A stretch of DNA of 36,879 nt, taken from IMG/VR virus record IMGVR_UViG_3300032236_000270, positions 1 through 36,879 of that record. One strand, given 5' to 3'. The position numbers and the translations under genes are program-made. This document shows positions 15,751 to 24,660 of this stretch, piece by piece; positions within the stretch are counted from its first letter, which is position 1, and every line of letters starts with the position of its first letter. Below the pieces are notes generated by a model, which saw only the letters and a list, made by a program, of their open reading frames with translations, was not told where the DNA came from and ran no database searches. The DNA is from a virus.

Positions 15751-17927
15751 TATTTAGCAGATGTTGTAGAAGAGAATGAAAGCATACCGCCAACTTTAAT
15801 AGCCCTAACTTTTGGTCGTCCAGAAGTTTGATTGACGTATAATTGAGCACCATAACCACGCAAGTTTCCAAGCCTTGATCTTACGCTCTCATCTTCGCCA
15901 GCAGGAACTGCACTACCAGTTAAATAACTGACAGTACCTAAATCTACTGTATTATCAATGTTTTGAATAATAAGATTAAGATTAACGTCTGATTGAATTT
16001 CTGGAGAACTTTCAATGTGAAGTTCAAAGTTGTTAAACTTCTTTCTGTCGATTGTGCTAAACGTGTATTGGCGAGTTTTTAATGATGCGTCTATGTTAAA
16101 AGTTTTAATACCTTCACCAACTTTTAAGGCTAGCTTATCTTGCCATTGTGTTCCGCTATCAAGCAAATGTATGCCACCCTGTTTATTAACAGCATATAAA
16201 GAATGTATGCCACCAGCACCTGCTCTTACGAAATTGCGTATATCCCAGCCATCTTGATTAATATAATCAATACTTTCCCATCCACCATTTAGGAAGTTAT
16301 AAACAAGTATGGTGTTATTTTGTGTAGATCCAATAGGAGTCACTGCAAGATAGTAACGATTATCGTGATAAACGCCAACAGCATTAGTAATGTACGTTGG
16401 ATCTATATTTAATATTGAAGGATTTATGGCTTGCGACAACGGAACAGAAGCTCCACGCAAGTTATACAACTGATCAAACTCAACAGCATATACACCGTTA
16501 TCGGAAAGGAATACAATTTGATTACCAATTTGCGCTACAGTTTTACGAGCACAACATCCCACTTCGCGAGTAATTTCAGTGACTGTTGAATTAGCAAGAT
16601 CTGCAGTGACTCCAGAAATTAAATGTATGCTATTACGTCCAAAAGCTACAAGGTTATCCTGTGCAAATGGTTGTAAAGCTACCAAGTAATCAGCAGCTCC
16701 AGACGATATCTTGTATTCATTAAGAATCTGATCGTAAGTGTTTTGATCTAATATGTCAGAAGCAATTATTTCGTCTGAAACATTACGAGACGTAATTGTT
16801 GGATTACCAGAAGTACCTGTGCTAAGGTAATTAAATGGCATCCATAAACGGCGTTGATGATAAATAGCCCAAGGAGGACATGGCATTGTTGTATAGCCAA
16901 GACCAACGCTTTGAGGTTTACCAACAGCTATTGTTGCAGGGCTGCCAGATACTGTGTTTTTAGCATCTGCTCTGAATTGAAATGTATCTGTTGTCTTATT
17001 AAAAACAACATAGTCGGTGAGAGTATTTAAATCTGTTGTTCCAATATCACTAATGGTAACTGAGTCGCCTATTTGCACTGCGTGTGCTGTAGCCGTAACA
17101 GTAACAACACCACTTGCAATTACAGTATTTCCAGTTGTTTGATAAATAACAGGCTGTGTATAAGTTCCGTTATTAACAAGAATCATGGTTGGAGCTGTAA
17201 AGTCTCCATTCCATTGCAATGCTGTATTACCATCTCTAAGTATAAAAAGATAGTTGAAAGCTTGTATTAAATTAACATCAGCAGAAATTGTTACGCCAGA
17301 TGGATAGGCAATGTTGGTTGTTATGCCAGTTTTTACCTTTATCATTTGCAACCCATTGTTAGTTGCTAAAACAATGTACTCGTCATTATTACTGTGTGGA
17401 TCGCTATATAAGCATGATCCAAATACTCCATTGATAGATGTATCGTCTGTTAAAGGTGATCCAGCTGTACCACTTCCTGCGTAAGTTTCACTACCTGCTG
17501 CCCCCGGAATAGTAAAAGTAAACGTAGTAGTGCCAGTAACTGTTATAAGCCTATTACTGTTAGGGCTAATTGTTCCTGTAAGTCCTTGTATGCCTACAAG
17601 CGTGTTAGTCGTAAAACCATGAGCCGTGCTAGTTGTAACCGTAACCGTAGTGGTGCTACGAACTGCGCTAGAAATCGTTTTAGAGGCATATAAATAGAAA
17701 GGTATGAATAGGGCTTGGGTTCCTGTAACAACAGGCGTACCGAACACAGAAATTCCTCTTCTAACCTGCCAAGCACCATCTACATCCATTCTCCCATTTT
17801 GAGACATTGCCACTTCTCCAGCCTTTAATTGATCTGGACGCAAACGACTGTTTACTTTGAAAAAAGTAGTATCTCCATCATCACCCTGAACTGTATCTAA
17901 ACGTCCGTATGTTCTATAGCGTGGCAT
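15750..17927 (-). CDS. Tail hub / DNA-stabilisation protein, P22 gp10-like
   Basis: 725 residues, mostly beta. It begins MPRYRTYGRLDTVQGDDGDT and continues FRVNSRL-like sequence followed by AMSQNGRMDVDGAWQVRRGI, the opening used by podovirus proteins in the P22 gp10 class that close the tail below the portal. The body contains beta-propeller-like blades (for example NDEYIVLATNNGLQMIKVKT, NQIVFLSDNGVYAVEF, NHSLYAVNKQGG-type repeats). Its late-operon neighbours on both sides are tail genes. The family assignment is from pattern and length, so moderate confidence. It overlaps the fibre gene by one base (TAATG). Confidence 0.7.
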   Translation of the reverse strand: MPRYRTYGRLDTVQGDDGDTTFFKVNSRLRPDQLKAGEVAMSQNGRMDVDGAWQVRRGISVFGTPVVTGTQALFIPFYLYASKTISSAVRSTTTVTVTTSTAHGFTTNTLVGIQGLTGTISPNSNRLITVTGTTTFTFTIPGAAGSETYAGSGTAGSPLTDDTSINGVFGSCLYSDPHSNNDEYIVLATNNGLQMIKVKTGITTNIAYPSGVTISADVNLIQAFNYLFILRDGNTALQWNGDFTAPTMILVNNGTYTQPVIYQTTGNTVIASGVVTVTATAHAVQIGDSVTISDIGTTDLNTLTDYVVFNKTTDTFQFRADAKNTVSGSPATIAVGKPQSVGLGYTTMPCPPWAIYHQRRLWMPFNYLSTGTSGNPTITSRNVSDEIIASDILDQNTYDQILNEYKISSGAADYLVALQPFAQDNLVAFGRNSIHLISGVTADLANSTVTEITREVGCCARKTVAQIGNQIVFLSDNGVYAVEFDQLYNLRGASVPLSQAINPSILNIDPTYITNAVGVYHDNRYYLAVTPIGSTQNNTILVYNFLNGGWESIDYINQDGWDIRNFVRAGAGGIHSLYAVNKQGGIHLLDSGTQWQDKLALKVGEGIKTFNIDASLKTRQYTFSTIDRKKFNNFELHIESSPEIQSDVNLNLIIQNIDNTVDLGTVSYLTGSAVPAGEDESVRSRLGNLRGYGAQLYVNQTSGRPKVRAIKVGGMLSFSSTTSAK

Positions 17928-17933
17928 TGAGCC

Positions 17934-17942
17934 ATTCTACCA
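17934..17942 (-). promoter_or_regulatory. Extended -10-like motif before tail-hub gene
   Basis: Minus-strand TGGTAGAAT, six bases before the ATG at 17927 and immediately after the stop codon of the preceding small gene. Same form and spacing as the motif at 13710. No matching -35. Confidence 0.35.
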
Positions 17943-18089
17943 TCATACTGACTTGCGTTTGTGCTTGGAATCTATCCCTTTAATACGTCCCTTATTGGCA
18001 GAAGCATAAAACACTGCTTTACCCTTTTTCTCTCCGTATTCCTCTTTCATAGAGGACATAATTGTTTTACCTTTTTTAGTAAGTGGCAT
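17943..18089 (-). CDS. Conserved 48-residue basic phage protein
   Basis: Read directly from the sequence: MPLTKKGKTIMSSMKEEYGE followed by KKGKAVFYASANKGRIKGID and a basic tail. This is a short protein family recurring in podoviruses of marine and freshwater bacteria (MPLTKKG.kIM..M...YG..kG..VFYAS.nKG.I.G). Its function is unknown; the strong positive charge suggests contact with nucleic acid. Its start overlaps the stop of the preceding gene (TAATG). Confidence 0.8.
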   Translation of the reverse strand: MPLTKKGKTIMSSMKEEYGEKKGKAVFYASANKGRIKGIDSKHKRKSV

Positions 18090-18271
18090 TAGAGTGCTTT
18101 CCTTGTACGTTTAGCCATTAGTTTTTCTGCAAGAGCATTTTTCTTAGCAGGATATTCTTCGCGAGTTGGAAGTTTAATGTGCTTATTGCCACGAAGTTTT
18201 GCAACAACGTCTGCTGGCGTTTCTTTACGACCAAAGCTTTTAATAACTTGTATTTTACCTGCATTTCTCAT
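18089..18271 (-). CDS. Hypothetical basic protein
   Basis: 60 residues, rich in K, R and A (KIQVIKSFGRKETPADVVAK, then KNALAEKLMAKRTRKAL). Predicted helical and soluble; no family recognised. It overlaps the holin-like gene at its start by four bases and the 48-residue gene at its end by one, so it is tightly held in the operon. The charge could suit DNA or RNA binding, but that is only a guess. Confidence 0.65.
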   Translation of the reverse strand: MRNAGKIQVIKSFGRKETPADVVAKLRGNKHIKLPTREEYPAKKNALAEKLMAKRTRKAL

Positions 18272-18462
18272 TTGTGACCTCTGTTGGATTTAATAATGTA
18301 ATAAAGTGTAACTAACGATACTGCTGTAGCAGCTAAATAACTTATACATTTAAACCACCATTCAAATTGTTGTTGTGTGGCTGTAATAACACCCATCCAA
18401 CTGGCTACTGAGCCAACCATACCTACGCCATGTTCTTGAATGTTTGTTTTGATAAAGTTCAT
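18268..18462 (-). CDS. Holin-like membrane protein
   Basis: 64 residues. A weakly hydrophobic segment (VGMVGSVASWMGVITA, about 13-28) and a strong one (WWFKCISYLAATAVSLVTLYYII, about 35-57), with a short basic C-terminus (KSNRGHK). Small phage holins have this form: one or two membrane helices and a charged tail, and they make the holes that release or activate endolysin. The lysis role is inference from topology and late-gene position. The only endolysin candidate (36076) is far away on the other strand. Confidence 0.55.
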   Translation of the reverse strand: MNFIKTNIQEHGVGMVGSVASWMGVITATQQQFEWWFKCISYLAATAVSLVTLYYIIKSNRGHK

Positions 18463-18464
18463 TA

Positions 18465-18818
18465 TTAGGGCTTAAAAGCTCTACGTTTCATGCCAGATAA
18501 CTGAATCATAACTACCATTGCTTGTTTATTAATGGTAAATGTTCCATCGCTATTGGGCTTTATTCCGAAGTCTTTTTTAATAGGAGGTATAAATAATGGT
18601 GTTCCGTCTTGAAGTTTAGAATTTGAATAGGTTTCTATTAACACATTATACCTGTCTCTGAAGTTAGAACTGACCACAAAACCAGCATCAGTTTTGGCTA
18701 TAACACCGCTGTTTTGATCGTTCCCATCAAATGATGCTTGTTGGCTAGGTACAGGATGTTGCACAACTGTAAGACACCCTGCAAAGGCTAAACATAAAAC
18801 AAGGACTAGGGCTTTCAT
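18465..18818 (-). CDS. Lipoprotein of late operon
   Basis: 117 residues. The start MKALVLVLCLAFAGCLTVVQ is a lipoprotein signal: hydrophobic core, then LAFAGC with the lipidated cysteine at position 15. The mature part (about 100 residues) is mixed alpha/beta (VVSSNFRDRYNVLIETYSNS, PLFIPPIKKDFGIKPNSDGT) and ends in a basic tail. It should be anchored in a membrane facing the periplasm, perhaps the outer membrane. It could be an outer-membrane spanin or a superinfection-exclusion lipoprotein; neither can be shown. Overlaps the upstream gene by ATGA. Confidence 0.65.
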   Translation of the reverse strand: MKALVLVLCLAFAGCLTVVQHPVPSQQASFDGNDQNSGVIAKTDAGFVVSSNFRDRYNVLIETYSNSKLQDGTPLFIPPIKKDFGIKPNSDGTFTINKQAMVVMIQLSGMKRRAFKP

Positions 18819-19009
18819 TCCGCTACGTCCTTGCGTAATTGATCTAAATTGTCGCTATTAACGTCTTTAACAGCTTGCGCCTTGTCTTTAGCCAATACAT
18901 CAGCGTCAGCATTGGCTTTGATTTCACTGCTATTCTTTAAATTCTGTCTGTTTGTAACAAAATCAAATAACTGAGCAATAGCTTCAAATATAGGCTCTAA
19001 AAAACTCAT
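18815..19009 (-). CDS. Hypothetical helical protein in exported-protein cluster
   Basis: 64 residues. A hydrophobic first part (FLEPIFEAIAQLFDFVT) that may lie on a membrane surface is followed by a highly charged helix (KANADADVLAKDKAQAVKDV, DNLDQLRKDVAE) with coiled-coil spacing. One amphipathic segment plus a coiled coil is a layout seen in inner-membrane spanin-like proteins, but there is no clear transmembrane helix. It lies between two lipoprotein genes and overlaps both by one to four bases. Confidence 0.55.
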   Translation of the reverse strand: MSFLEPIFEAIAQLFDFVTNRQNLKNSSEIKANADADVLAKDKAQAVKDVNSDNLDQLRKDVAE

Positions 19010-19482
19010 TATGCTTTAGGCTGAGAGTTTTGCCACAAAATGACGCCATTAGACAATCCAGACGAAAAAGCGTTCAAAAGAATAACAACATTTGGATCGG
19101 TTGCTGTTGCTACGTTTATGCCATAGGTGGCTTGATACCACGTTACGCCATCTAATAAAGCTGCTGAGATGGTTGCACAGGCTTCGTTGCTAAGGCCGTT
19201 CTTTTGCCCTATAAGGGCAATTGTGTTAGAAATAGATGTAGCGTCTAGGTCTCCAGCTGCAAAGGCTGCAGGAATGGCTGTAGCCACTGCGCTGATGACT
19301 GGTGCATATTTAGGGTTTTTGTTAAGAACTAAGGGTACGCCAGATTGAGCTAATTGAGTGACAAATGGAGCAATTTGCTTAACATTTGCATTAACTTTAG
19401 GCGCAGGGCTACCAGCAGGGCTTATTACACAGCCCGATAAACTAACTAGCAATAGGAGGAGTAGTAGGTTTTTCATCTTCAA
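19009..19482 (-). CDS. Lipoprotein of late operon
   Basis: 157 residues. MKMKNLLLLLLLVSLSGCVI is a textbook lipoprotein signal with lipobox LSGC and cysteine at about residue 18. The mature domain is helical and small-residue rich (FVTQLAQSGVPLVLNKNPKY, then AVATAIPAAFAAGDLDATSI and SNEACATISAALLDGVTWYQ), like some phage-encoded periplasmic proteins of unknown function. A second start (M3) is possible and does not alter the prediction. The start overlaps the end of the upstream membrane-protein gene by 41 bases. Confidence 0.7.
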   Translation of the reverse strand: MKMKNLLLLLLLVSLSGCVISPAGSPAPKVNANVKQIAPFVTQLAQSGVPLVLNKNPKYAPVISAVATAIPAAFAAGDLDATSISNTIALIGQKNGLSNEACATISAALLDGVTWYQATYGINVATATDPNVVILLNAFSSGLSNGVILWQNSQPKA

Positions 19483-19705
19483 TAATTGGTAATGGATGTG
19501 TCTTAAAATATGCTAAAGCTTGTAAAACAGTAGCACCTAAAAATATTGCCCCTATTTCATGTCCTGTTGGCACAGGAACTTCTTTCATAACAGCTGCGCC
19601 AGCAGATTGACCAAAGGCTGCATATAAAGCTGAAATGCCAGCGTTCCAACAAGAAGCTGCGAGACCATAAAAATAGTGTTCAAAGTATTGTTTCCAGTTT
19701 TTCAC
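19442..19705 (-). CDS. Two-helix membrane protein (holin-like)
   Basis: 87 residues. Two hydrophobic segments, about 11-37 (FYGLAASCWNAGISALYAAF) and 49-65 (HEIGAIFLGATVLQALAYF), separated by a short loop, and a hydrophilic proline-rich tail (PLPIIEDEKPTTPPIAS). This is the shape of a class II-like holin or of a small virion/membrane protein. It lies within the cluster of exported proteins. The overlap with the next gene is 41 bases, longer than usual, so the tail may be shorter in reality. Confidence 0.55.
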   Translation of the reverse strand: MKNWKQYFEHYFYGLAASCWNAGISALYAAFGQSAGAAVMKEVPVPTGHEIGAIFLGATVLQALAYFKTHPLPIIEDEKPTTPPIAS

Positions 19706-20109
19706 GGTAAGATATTGTTGGTTGTTATTGCAGCGTTGTTAGTTGTTATAACAGGACTTGCATTGTTTGTTGTTAATACAACTGGATCTGTATTAATTGT
19801 AATGACAGGCGTAGGATCTTGTAACGTAAACGCTGGAGGAGCTTTGCTTACATCCACTATTGTTTCCGCAAGAGGAGCTGTGAATGTATTAGTCGTAGAG
19901 TCGTAATGCCAGCCCATGCCTGCACCTAGTGCTGGTACGCATTTAACGGCATCAGGAAAAGCTAATAGTCCAGCTTGTGGGTATGTAGCAGCGTTTACTG
20001 GATCGCTTACCATCACCTCAATTACTGTACCATCGCCGTTTATAAGGGCATAGTTAGCCGTTTGTGCGTAAGCTGCCGTAGCTAAAAGTATAAAGAATAG
20101 AGCTTTCAT
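19702..20109 (-). CDS. Secreted small protein with N-terminal signal peptide
   Basis: 135 residues. MKALFFILLATAAYAQTANY is a classical signal peptide (charged start, hydrophobic core, AYA cleavage box). The mature part contains GMGWHYDSTTNTFTAPLAET, which resembles the 'W.YD..t..FtaP' ends of phage tail tip and fibre-assembly proteins. The last 40 residues are a T/N repeat (DPVVLTTNNASPVITTNNAA, then ITTNN) with no fold. A tail-related protein with a signal peptide is unusual. It starts at the stop of the upstream adhesin gene. Confidence 0.7.
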   Translation of the reverse strand: MKALFFILLATAAYAQTANYALINGDGTVIEVMVSDPVNAATYPQAGLLAFPDAVKCVPALGAGMGWHYDSTTNTFTAPLAETIVDVSKAPPAFTLQDPTPVITINTDPVVLTTNNASPVITTNNAAITTNNILP

Positions 20110-22553
20110 TAGAACGTAATAGAACCGTTAGTTAAGAATGTGTACACTTTATATCCGCCAACTGTTGTAAGCGTGCCGTTGGTTACAGATGAAGCTGCTG
20201 GGAATGTAGAAGGATAAGCTAGTATGACTATGCCAGATCCGCCTGCTCCCGATGACATACTGCTGCCTGCATTGTAAGAACCACCGCCTCCTCCTGAACC
20301 AGTATTAGAAGAGGCTGAACTTCCAGCAGTGGTAGAACTAGTTGATCCATTTCCGTATCCGCCTTTAGCACCACCGCCCATTCCACCATAACCACCTATT
20401 CCGCTACCGCCACTATTATGCCAAATAGAACCACCCCCACCGCCTGCGTATGAAGCACCAAATGGGTTTTGGGAGGCTATGTATGGAGAGCCAACTGTAG
20501 TAATTGTAAAGTTGTTGCTTGATGCATCACTAAAACTGCCAGATTGGCAGGTTAATAATGAAGTATTAGTAATAGCAGTAAGCGGGGTTGTAGGAGGGGT
20601 AAAATTTGATGTGTAAAGTGCAGTGCCTTTAAGTACTCTTACATTCGATATATACCCAAAAAAATAATCAGCACCCGAAGTGGATGATTGATCATTTCCT
20701 ATTACAAACGGAGCACTACTTGAATATAATGAATTGGTTTGTGTAAGACTACATTGAGAAACACCATCTATGTAACAAGTAATAGTATTAGAATTTCTTA
20801 CTACGGCAAAATGATGCCATGTATTTAAAGACATTGCTGTTGATCCTGTAACTCCAGCATCCCATGAACTACCTGTGCTTGACGTATATATTTGAGGAGC
20901 ACCATTATATAAATTTAATTGTATAGGACTTGATGCACTACCATTGCTCGTACGTTTGCAAAATACGCCATTGTATCCTGCATTAGGACCACCACCAAAC
21001 AAAGTAGGATAGATCCAACCTTCAACGGTGAAAGCACCACTTCCAAAATTAAGTGCAGTATTATCAGGCACAGTTAAAAAACCAGCACTACCCATATTAT
21101 TAGACCAGCTATACGTTGCTGTGTTGGCTATGTAGGTTGTGTAGCCATCGCCTCCGTTACCGCCAGATCCTGATGATCCTTGCGTTCCGTTTCCACCAAG
21201 CATACCGTATCCACCTCCGCCACCTTCACCTAAATTGCTTCCGTCTGTACCACCAGATCCACCAGCATATCCTTGACCTAGTGTACCGCTACCGCCTGCT
21301 GTTGATGTAACACGACCATCAGGTCCTCCACCACCAGAGCCTCCTGTTCCTGCATTAGTTGGATAAGCACCACCAGCACCACCCCCTATAGCAGTAATTG
21401 TAGTTAAACCTGTTCCAGAAACCGAACTGTTACCACCGTTATTGCCACCATTAGTTCCTGTTACTGCTGTACCGCCACTACCAACTGTAACAGTGTAAGT
21501 AGTTCCTGCTGTTATTTGAGCAAGACCTTGTAAAACGCCACCTGCACCTCCACCTGCACCAGTGTCGCTACCACCTGACGCACCACCAGCCGTTACTAAA
21601 TATTGCACATAAGGAGTCTTAGCTGGGGTAGCGATAGGCGACCATATAACAACTATGCCTGAGCCTCCTGCTCCGCCTCCATTAGCAGCAGCAGCAGCTC
21701 CACCACCACCCCCACCTCCTGTATTATTTGTGCCTGATGTTCCTACTCCAACAGCAGCACCTGCTCCTCCGCCCCCTGTACCGCCCGTTCCAGCAGTATA
21801 TCCACCCCCTAAATATCCACAGCCACCACCACCTCCGCCGTAATAAACAGTAGAATTAGACACAGGTAAATAAATACCAATACCTGTACCTCCATTGCCA
21901 CCAGATGTAGAAGTTCCTGCTCCTCCAACTCCACCTGCTCCACCACCAGCCCCTCCGCAGCCAGCTGTGCCAGGGTAATTTGAGCCATTCCAACCTTGGC
22001 CTGCTACCCCATACCCATAAAGACCTGTATGACCACCACTTGGATCTCCGTCTGAACCTCCACCGCTACCTCCCGATAAAGGGTAAAAAGAATACCCACC
22101 ACCTCCACCACCTCCAACTGCCGTAAAACCAAATGCCGAACTATTGCTACCACTTGAACCAGCGTTTGATGTACCTGTTGACGCACCAGCACCACCAGTT
22201 CCTACAACAATAGTGTATGTGCCAGCAGTTAAAACTGTTTGTCCTGTTACAACGCCACCAGCACCACCGCCTCCACCAGCCCCTGCACCTCCTCCTCCCC
22301 CTCCGCCCACTATAGCATAATAAACAGTGCCTCCTGTTGTAACAGTGAATGTATTAGAGCCTGTCGTAAGAAACGACCATTGGTTATATCCGTTAGCTGG
22401 GGTAGCTTGTGTACCACCAGAAGCTACAACACCACCAGCAGCTACGCTCTGCCAATAGGCAAAGTTCATTTGCCCAAAGTTGCCTCCTCGGAGAGTCGTT
22501 CCAATTAAAATACAAACAAGAAAAAACTTAGAAATTCTGAACATAGGAACCAT
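20109..22553 (-). CDS. Glycine-rich adhesin with LamG-like domain, probably exported
   Basis: 814 residues. The N-terminus (MFRISKFFLVCILIGTTLRG from residue 4) looks like a signal sequence; ATG at 22544 is an equally possible start. Then follow two large glycine-rich regions (about 75-300 and 320-470, long G runs with S, T and Y), of the kind found in T4-type fibre adhesins that recognise receptors. A LamG/concanavalin-like domain follows (about 490-690: NFGSGAFTVEGWIYP, NTWHHFAVVRNSNTITCYID, FFGYISNVRVLKGTALYTS), then a last glycine-rich region and a short beta C-terminus. It would bind surface glycans or proteins. The 5' end overlaps the previous gene by 26 bases. Confidence 0.7.
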   Translation of the reverse strand: MVPMFRISKFFLVCILIGTTLRGGNFGQMNFAYWQSVAAGGVVASGGTQATPANGYNQWSFLTTGSNTFTVTTGGTVYYAIVGGGGGGGAGAGGGGGAGGVVTGQTVLTAGTYTIVVGTGGAGASTGTSNAGSSGSNSSAFGFTAVGGGGGGGYSFYPLSGGSGGGSDGDPSGGHTGLYGYGVAGQGWNGSNYPGTAGCGGAGGGAGGVGGAGTSTSGGNGGTGIGIYLPVSNSTVYYGGGGGGCGYLGGGYTAGTGGTGGGGAGAAVGVGTSGTNNTGGGGGGGAAAAANGGGAGGSGIVVIWSPIATPAKTPYVQYLVTAGGASGGSDTGAGGGAGGVLQGLAQITAGTTYTVTVGSGGTAVTGTNGGNNGGNSSVSGTGLTTITAIGGGAGGAYPTNAGTGGSGGGGPDGRVTSTAGGSGTLGQGYAGGSGGTDGSNLGEGGGGGYGMLGGNGTQGSSGSGGNGGDGYTTYIANTATYSWSNNMGSAGFLTVPDNTALNFGSGAFTVEGWIYPTLFGGGPNAGYNGVFCKRTSNGSASSPIQLNLYNGAPQIYTSSTGSSWDAGVTGSTAMSLNTWHHFAVVRNSNTITCYIDGVSQCSLTQTNSLYSSSAPFVIGNDQSSTSGADYFFGYISNVRVLKGTALYTSNFTPPTTPLTAITNTSLLTCQSGSFSDASSNNFTITTVGSPYIASQNPFGASYAGGGGGSIWHNSGGSGIGGYGGMGGGAKGGYGNGSTSSTTAGSSASSNTGSGGGGGSYNAGSSMSSGAGGSGIVILAYPSTFPAASSVTNGTLTTVGGYKVYTFLTNGSITF

Positions 22554-24660
22554 AGTATGTACTAGCTGTTGCGTTATAGTAAATAGTATAAACGTCAGTT
22601 TTTCCTAATGTTGCAGTTTGTGTTGGGGCTGTACCACCCGCCCATTTAATTGTAGATATACCAGACCAGCTTACAGTTGTAGGAGTTCCTGATGCTGGTT
22701 GATGGATAGCAATGGTAATAACTTGTCCATCTTGCGCATTTGTAAAAGCCATAGATGCAGCCGTAGCGGATGTTAATGTAAGATCAAAACTATTGCTTAA
22801 AGACCAATTAACTGAAGGAGAAGCTCCTGTAGTCACTGTACTTGTTGCTGGCGTTAGAGCACGTTGTCCTGCGGCTGAAGTTGTTGATCCTGTACCACCG
22901 TTTGCTACTGCTATAGATGTACCGTTCCATACGCCTGTTGTAATTGTGCCAAGTGTTGTGACGCCTGTACCACCAGTAGAAGGCAAATAATCTGTCCCAC
23001 TAGTTGCAGCAGATACTACGCCTGATGTTGCTTTTAAAATACCTGTTAAACTAGTTGCTAGCGTTGTAGTTCCAGTAGCTGTTAGAGCTGTAAATGTACC
23101 AGCAGCCGCAGCCGTTCCACCAATTGCTGGAGGACTAGCAAAATAATTTGTAAAGCCTACGCCGCTAACAGTTGAACTAGCGGACAATGTTGTAAATGCA
23201 CCAGTGGATGCAGTAGTTGCACCAATTGATACAGCGTTAAATCCGCTAACAGTTGTTCCGAGTGATGCAGCAGTAGCACCAAATGTAATAGAGCTATTTG
23301 TTAGCTGAGAATTGGCTATTGATCCAAGTGTGCCACCAAGTGTTAAAGATCCAGAACTTGTTACTGTACCTGTTAAAGTGATGCCGTTTACAGTACCTGC
23401 ACCTGCTACAGATGTAACACTGCCTAAACCATAATCAGTTCCGCTAGTGGCTATTGCCAATGTGTTAGCTGCTGTACGTTTGATTATGCCTGTTGCTGAT
23501 AGTCCAGTGATTGTATCTTGACTGATTGATCCACCTAGCGATGTGCTCGTTCCAGCAATCGTAATCGCACTGTTAGCCAACTGTGCATTAGTAACAGTTC
23601 CTGATAAAGCAGTTGTTGGTATTGTTGTACTAGCCGTCATAGCACTCGTACCATTGCCGTAAACATAACCAGTTAATGTATTTGCTCCTGTACCACCGTA
23701 TAAAACACCTATTGTGTTACCATTCCATGTACCACTTGTAAAACTTCCTGCCCACGATAATGTATTTGTGGACCATGAAGCATTAGAAGGTGCTACGTTG
23801 TGATAATCCCAAGTACCAGCAGAAGTTGAATTGCTTAAAAGAGTTACAACTATATACGAACCAGATTGTAGCGTGCAGACTGTTGTGGCCGAATTATTTT
23901 GTACCGTTACAGTACCTGATGATTGATTATTATTAAATATAAAATCAGTACCGTTTGATAATGTAGTTGCGTCAGGTAATTTAATTATTTGTCCGCCAGA
24001 ACCGTTAATAACAAAGTTTTGAACTGATGCCACTGTTAAAGTTACAGTAGTTCCACTTGCAGTAATTGTAGAAAAACCTTCAAATAAATTATTAACTGTT
24101 ACGTTAGAATTACTATCACGCAATACCACACTGTTAGCACCAGATGAGCTTGTTACTCCTGTACCTCCGTTAGCTACAGCAAGTGTTCCACCTAAAGTAA
24201 TTGTTCCAGACGATGTAATTGGTCCGCCAGAAGTTGTTAATCCAGTTGTACCACCAGATACAGCAACGCTAGTTACTGAACCGCCTCCAGAAGTTGAAGC
24301 TAATGTGCCACCAGTAAAAGATAAACCACTTCCAACCGTTACAGAACTAAATCCACCAGATCCATTTCCATAAAGTATGGAAGTGCCAGATGTGGCAGGT
24401 GCATAATCTGTACCGCTAGTAGCAGCAGTAAAAGCTGACGTTCCGTTTCCTTTAAGTAAACCAGTAAGTGTAGAAGCACCAGATCCGCCATTGGCTACTG
24501 GAAGTATTCCGCTTACTTGAGAAGTAAGACCAACTTTTACATTTGATGGAGCTACAATAGTTCCCGAAGAATTAGCATTAACGCCAAATGTTGGTGTAGG
24601 TTGAGCTACAGCCAAAGCAGTTAAAGAAACAAATGCAAAAATCTTTAAGAATAATTTCAT
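22528..24660 (-). CDS. Fibre-like repeat protein with signal peptide
   Basis: 710 residues from the ATG at 24660, which overlaps the preceding stop (TAATG). An upstream ATG in frame (24774) lies inside that gene and yields non-protein-like sequence, so it is rejected. MKLFLKIFAFVSLTALAVAQ is a clear signal peptide. The mature protein is made of fibre repeats: LPVANGGSGASTLTGLLKGN, AVANGGTGVTSSSG, SGTDYAPATSGTSILYGNGS and many copies of the type GTSIAVANGGTGSTT. The C-terminal domain (about 600-710, ending STYYGSYVQNF) is a beta domain common on phage fibres. Fibre repeats behind a signal peptide suggest export. Confidence 0.75.
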   Translation of the reverse strand: MKLFLKIFAFVSLTALAVAQPTPTFGVNANSSGTIVAPSNVKVGLTSQVSGILPVANGGSGASTLTGLLKGNGTSAFTAATSGTDYAPATSGTSILYGNGSGGFSSVTVGSGLSFTGGTLASTSGGGSVTSVAVSGGTTGLTTSGGPITSSGTITLGGTLAVANGGTGVTSSSGANSVVLRDSNSNVTVNNLFEGFSTITASGTTVTLTVASVQNFVINGSGGQIIKLPDATTLSNGTDFIFNNNQSSGTVTVQNNSATTVCTLQSGSYIVVTLLSNSTSAGTWDYHNVAPSNASWSTNTLSWAGSFTSGTWNGNTIGVLYGGTGANTLTGYVYGNGTSAMTASTTIPTTALSGTVTNAQLANSAITIAGTSTSLGGSISQDTITGLSATGIIKRTAANTLAIATSGTDYGLGSVTSVAGAGTVNGITLTGTVTSSGSLTLGGTLGSIANSQLTNSSITFGATAASLGTTVSGFNAVSIGATTASTGAFTTLSASSTVSGVGFTNYFASPPAIGGTAAAAGTFTALTATGTTTLATSLTGILKATSGVVSAATSGTDYLPSTGGTGVTTLGTITTGVWNGTSIAVANGGTGSTTSAAGQRALTPATSTVTTGASPSVNWSLSNSFDLTLTSATAASMAFTNAQDGQVITIAIHQPASGTPTTVSWSGISTIKWAGGTAPTQTATLGKTDVYTIYYNATASTYYGSYVQNF

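Noticed and set aside
21655-21843. Plus-strand proline-rich frame
   Set aside because: It is the complement of the glycine-rich codons of the adhesin gene, which read as proline on the other strand.
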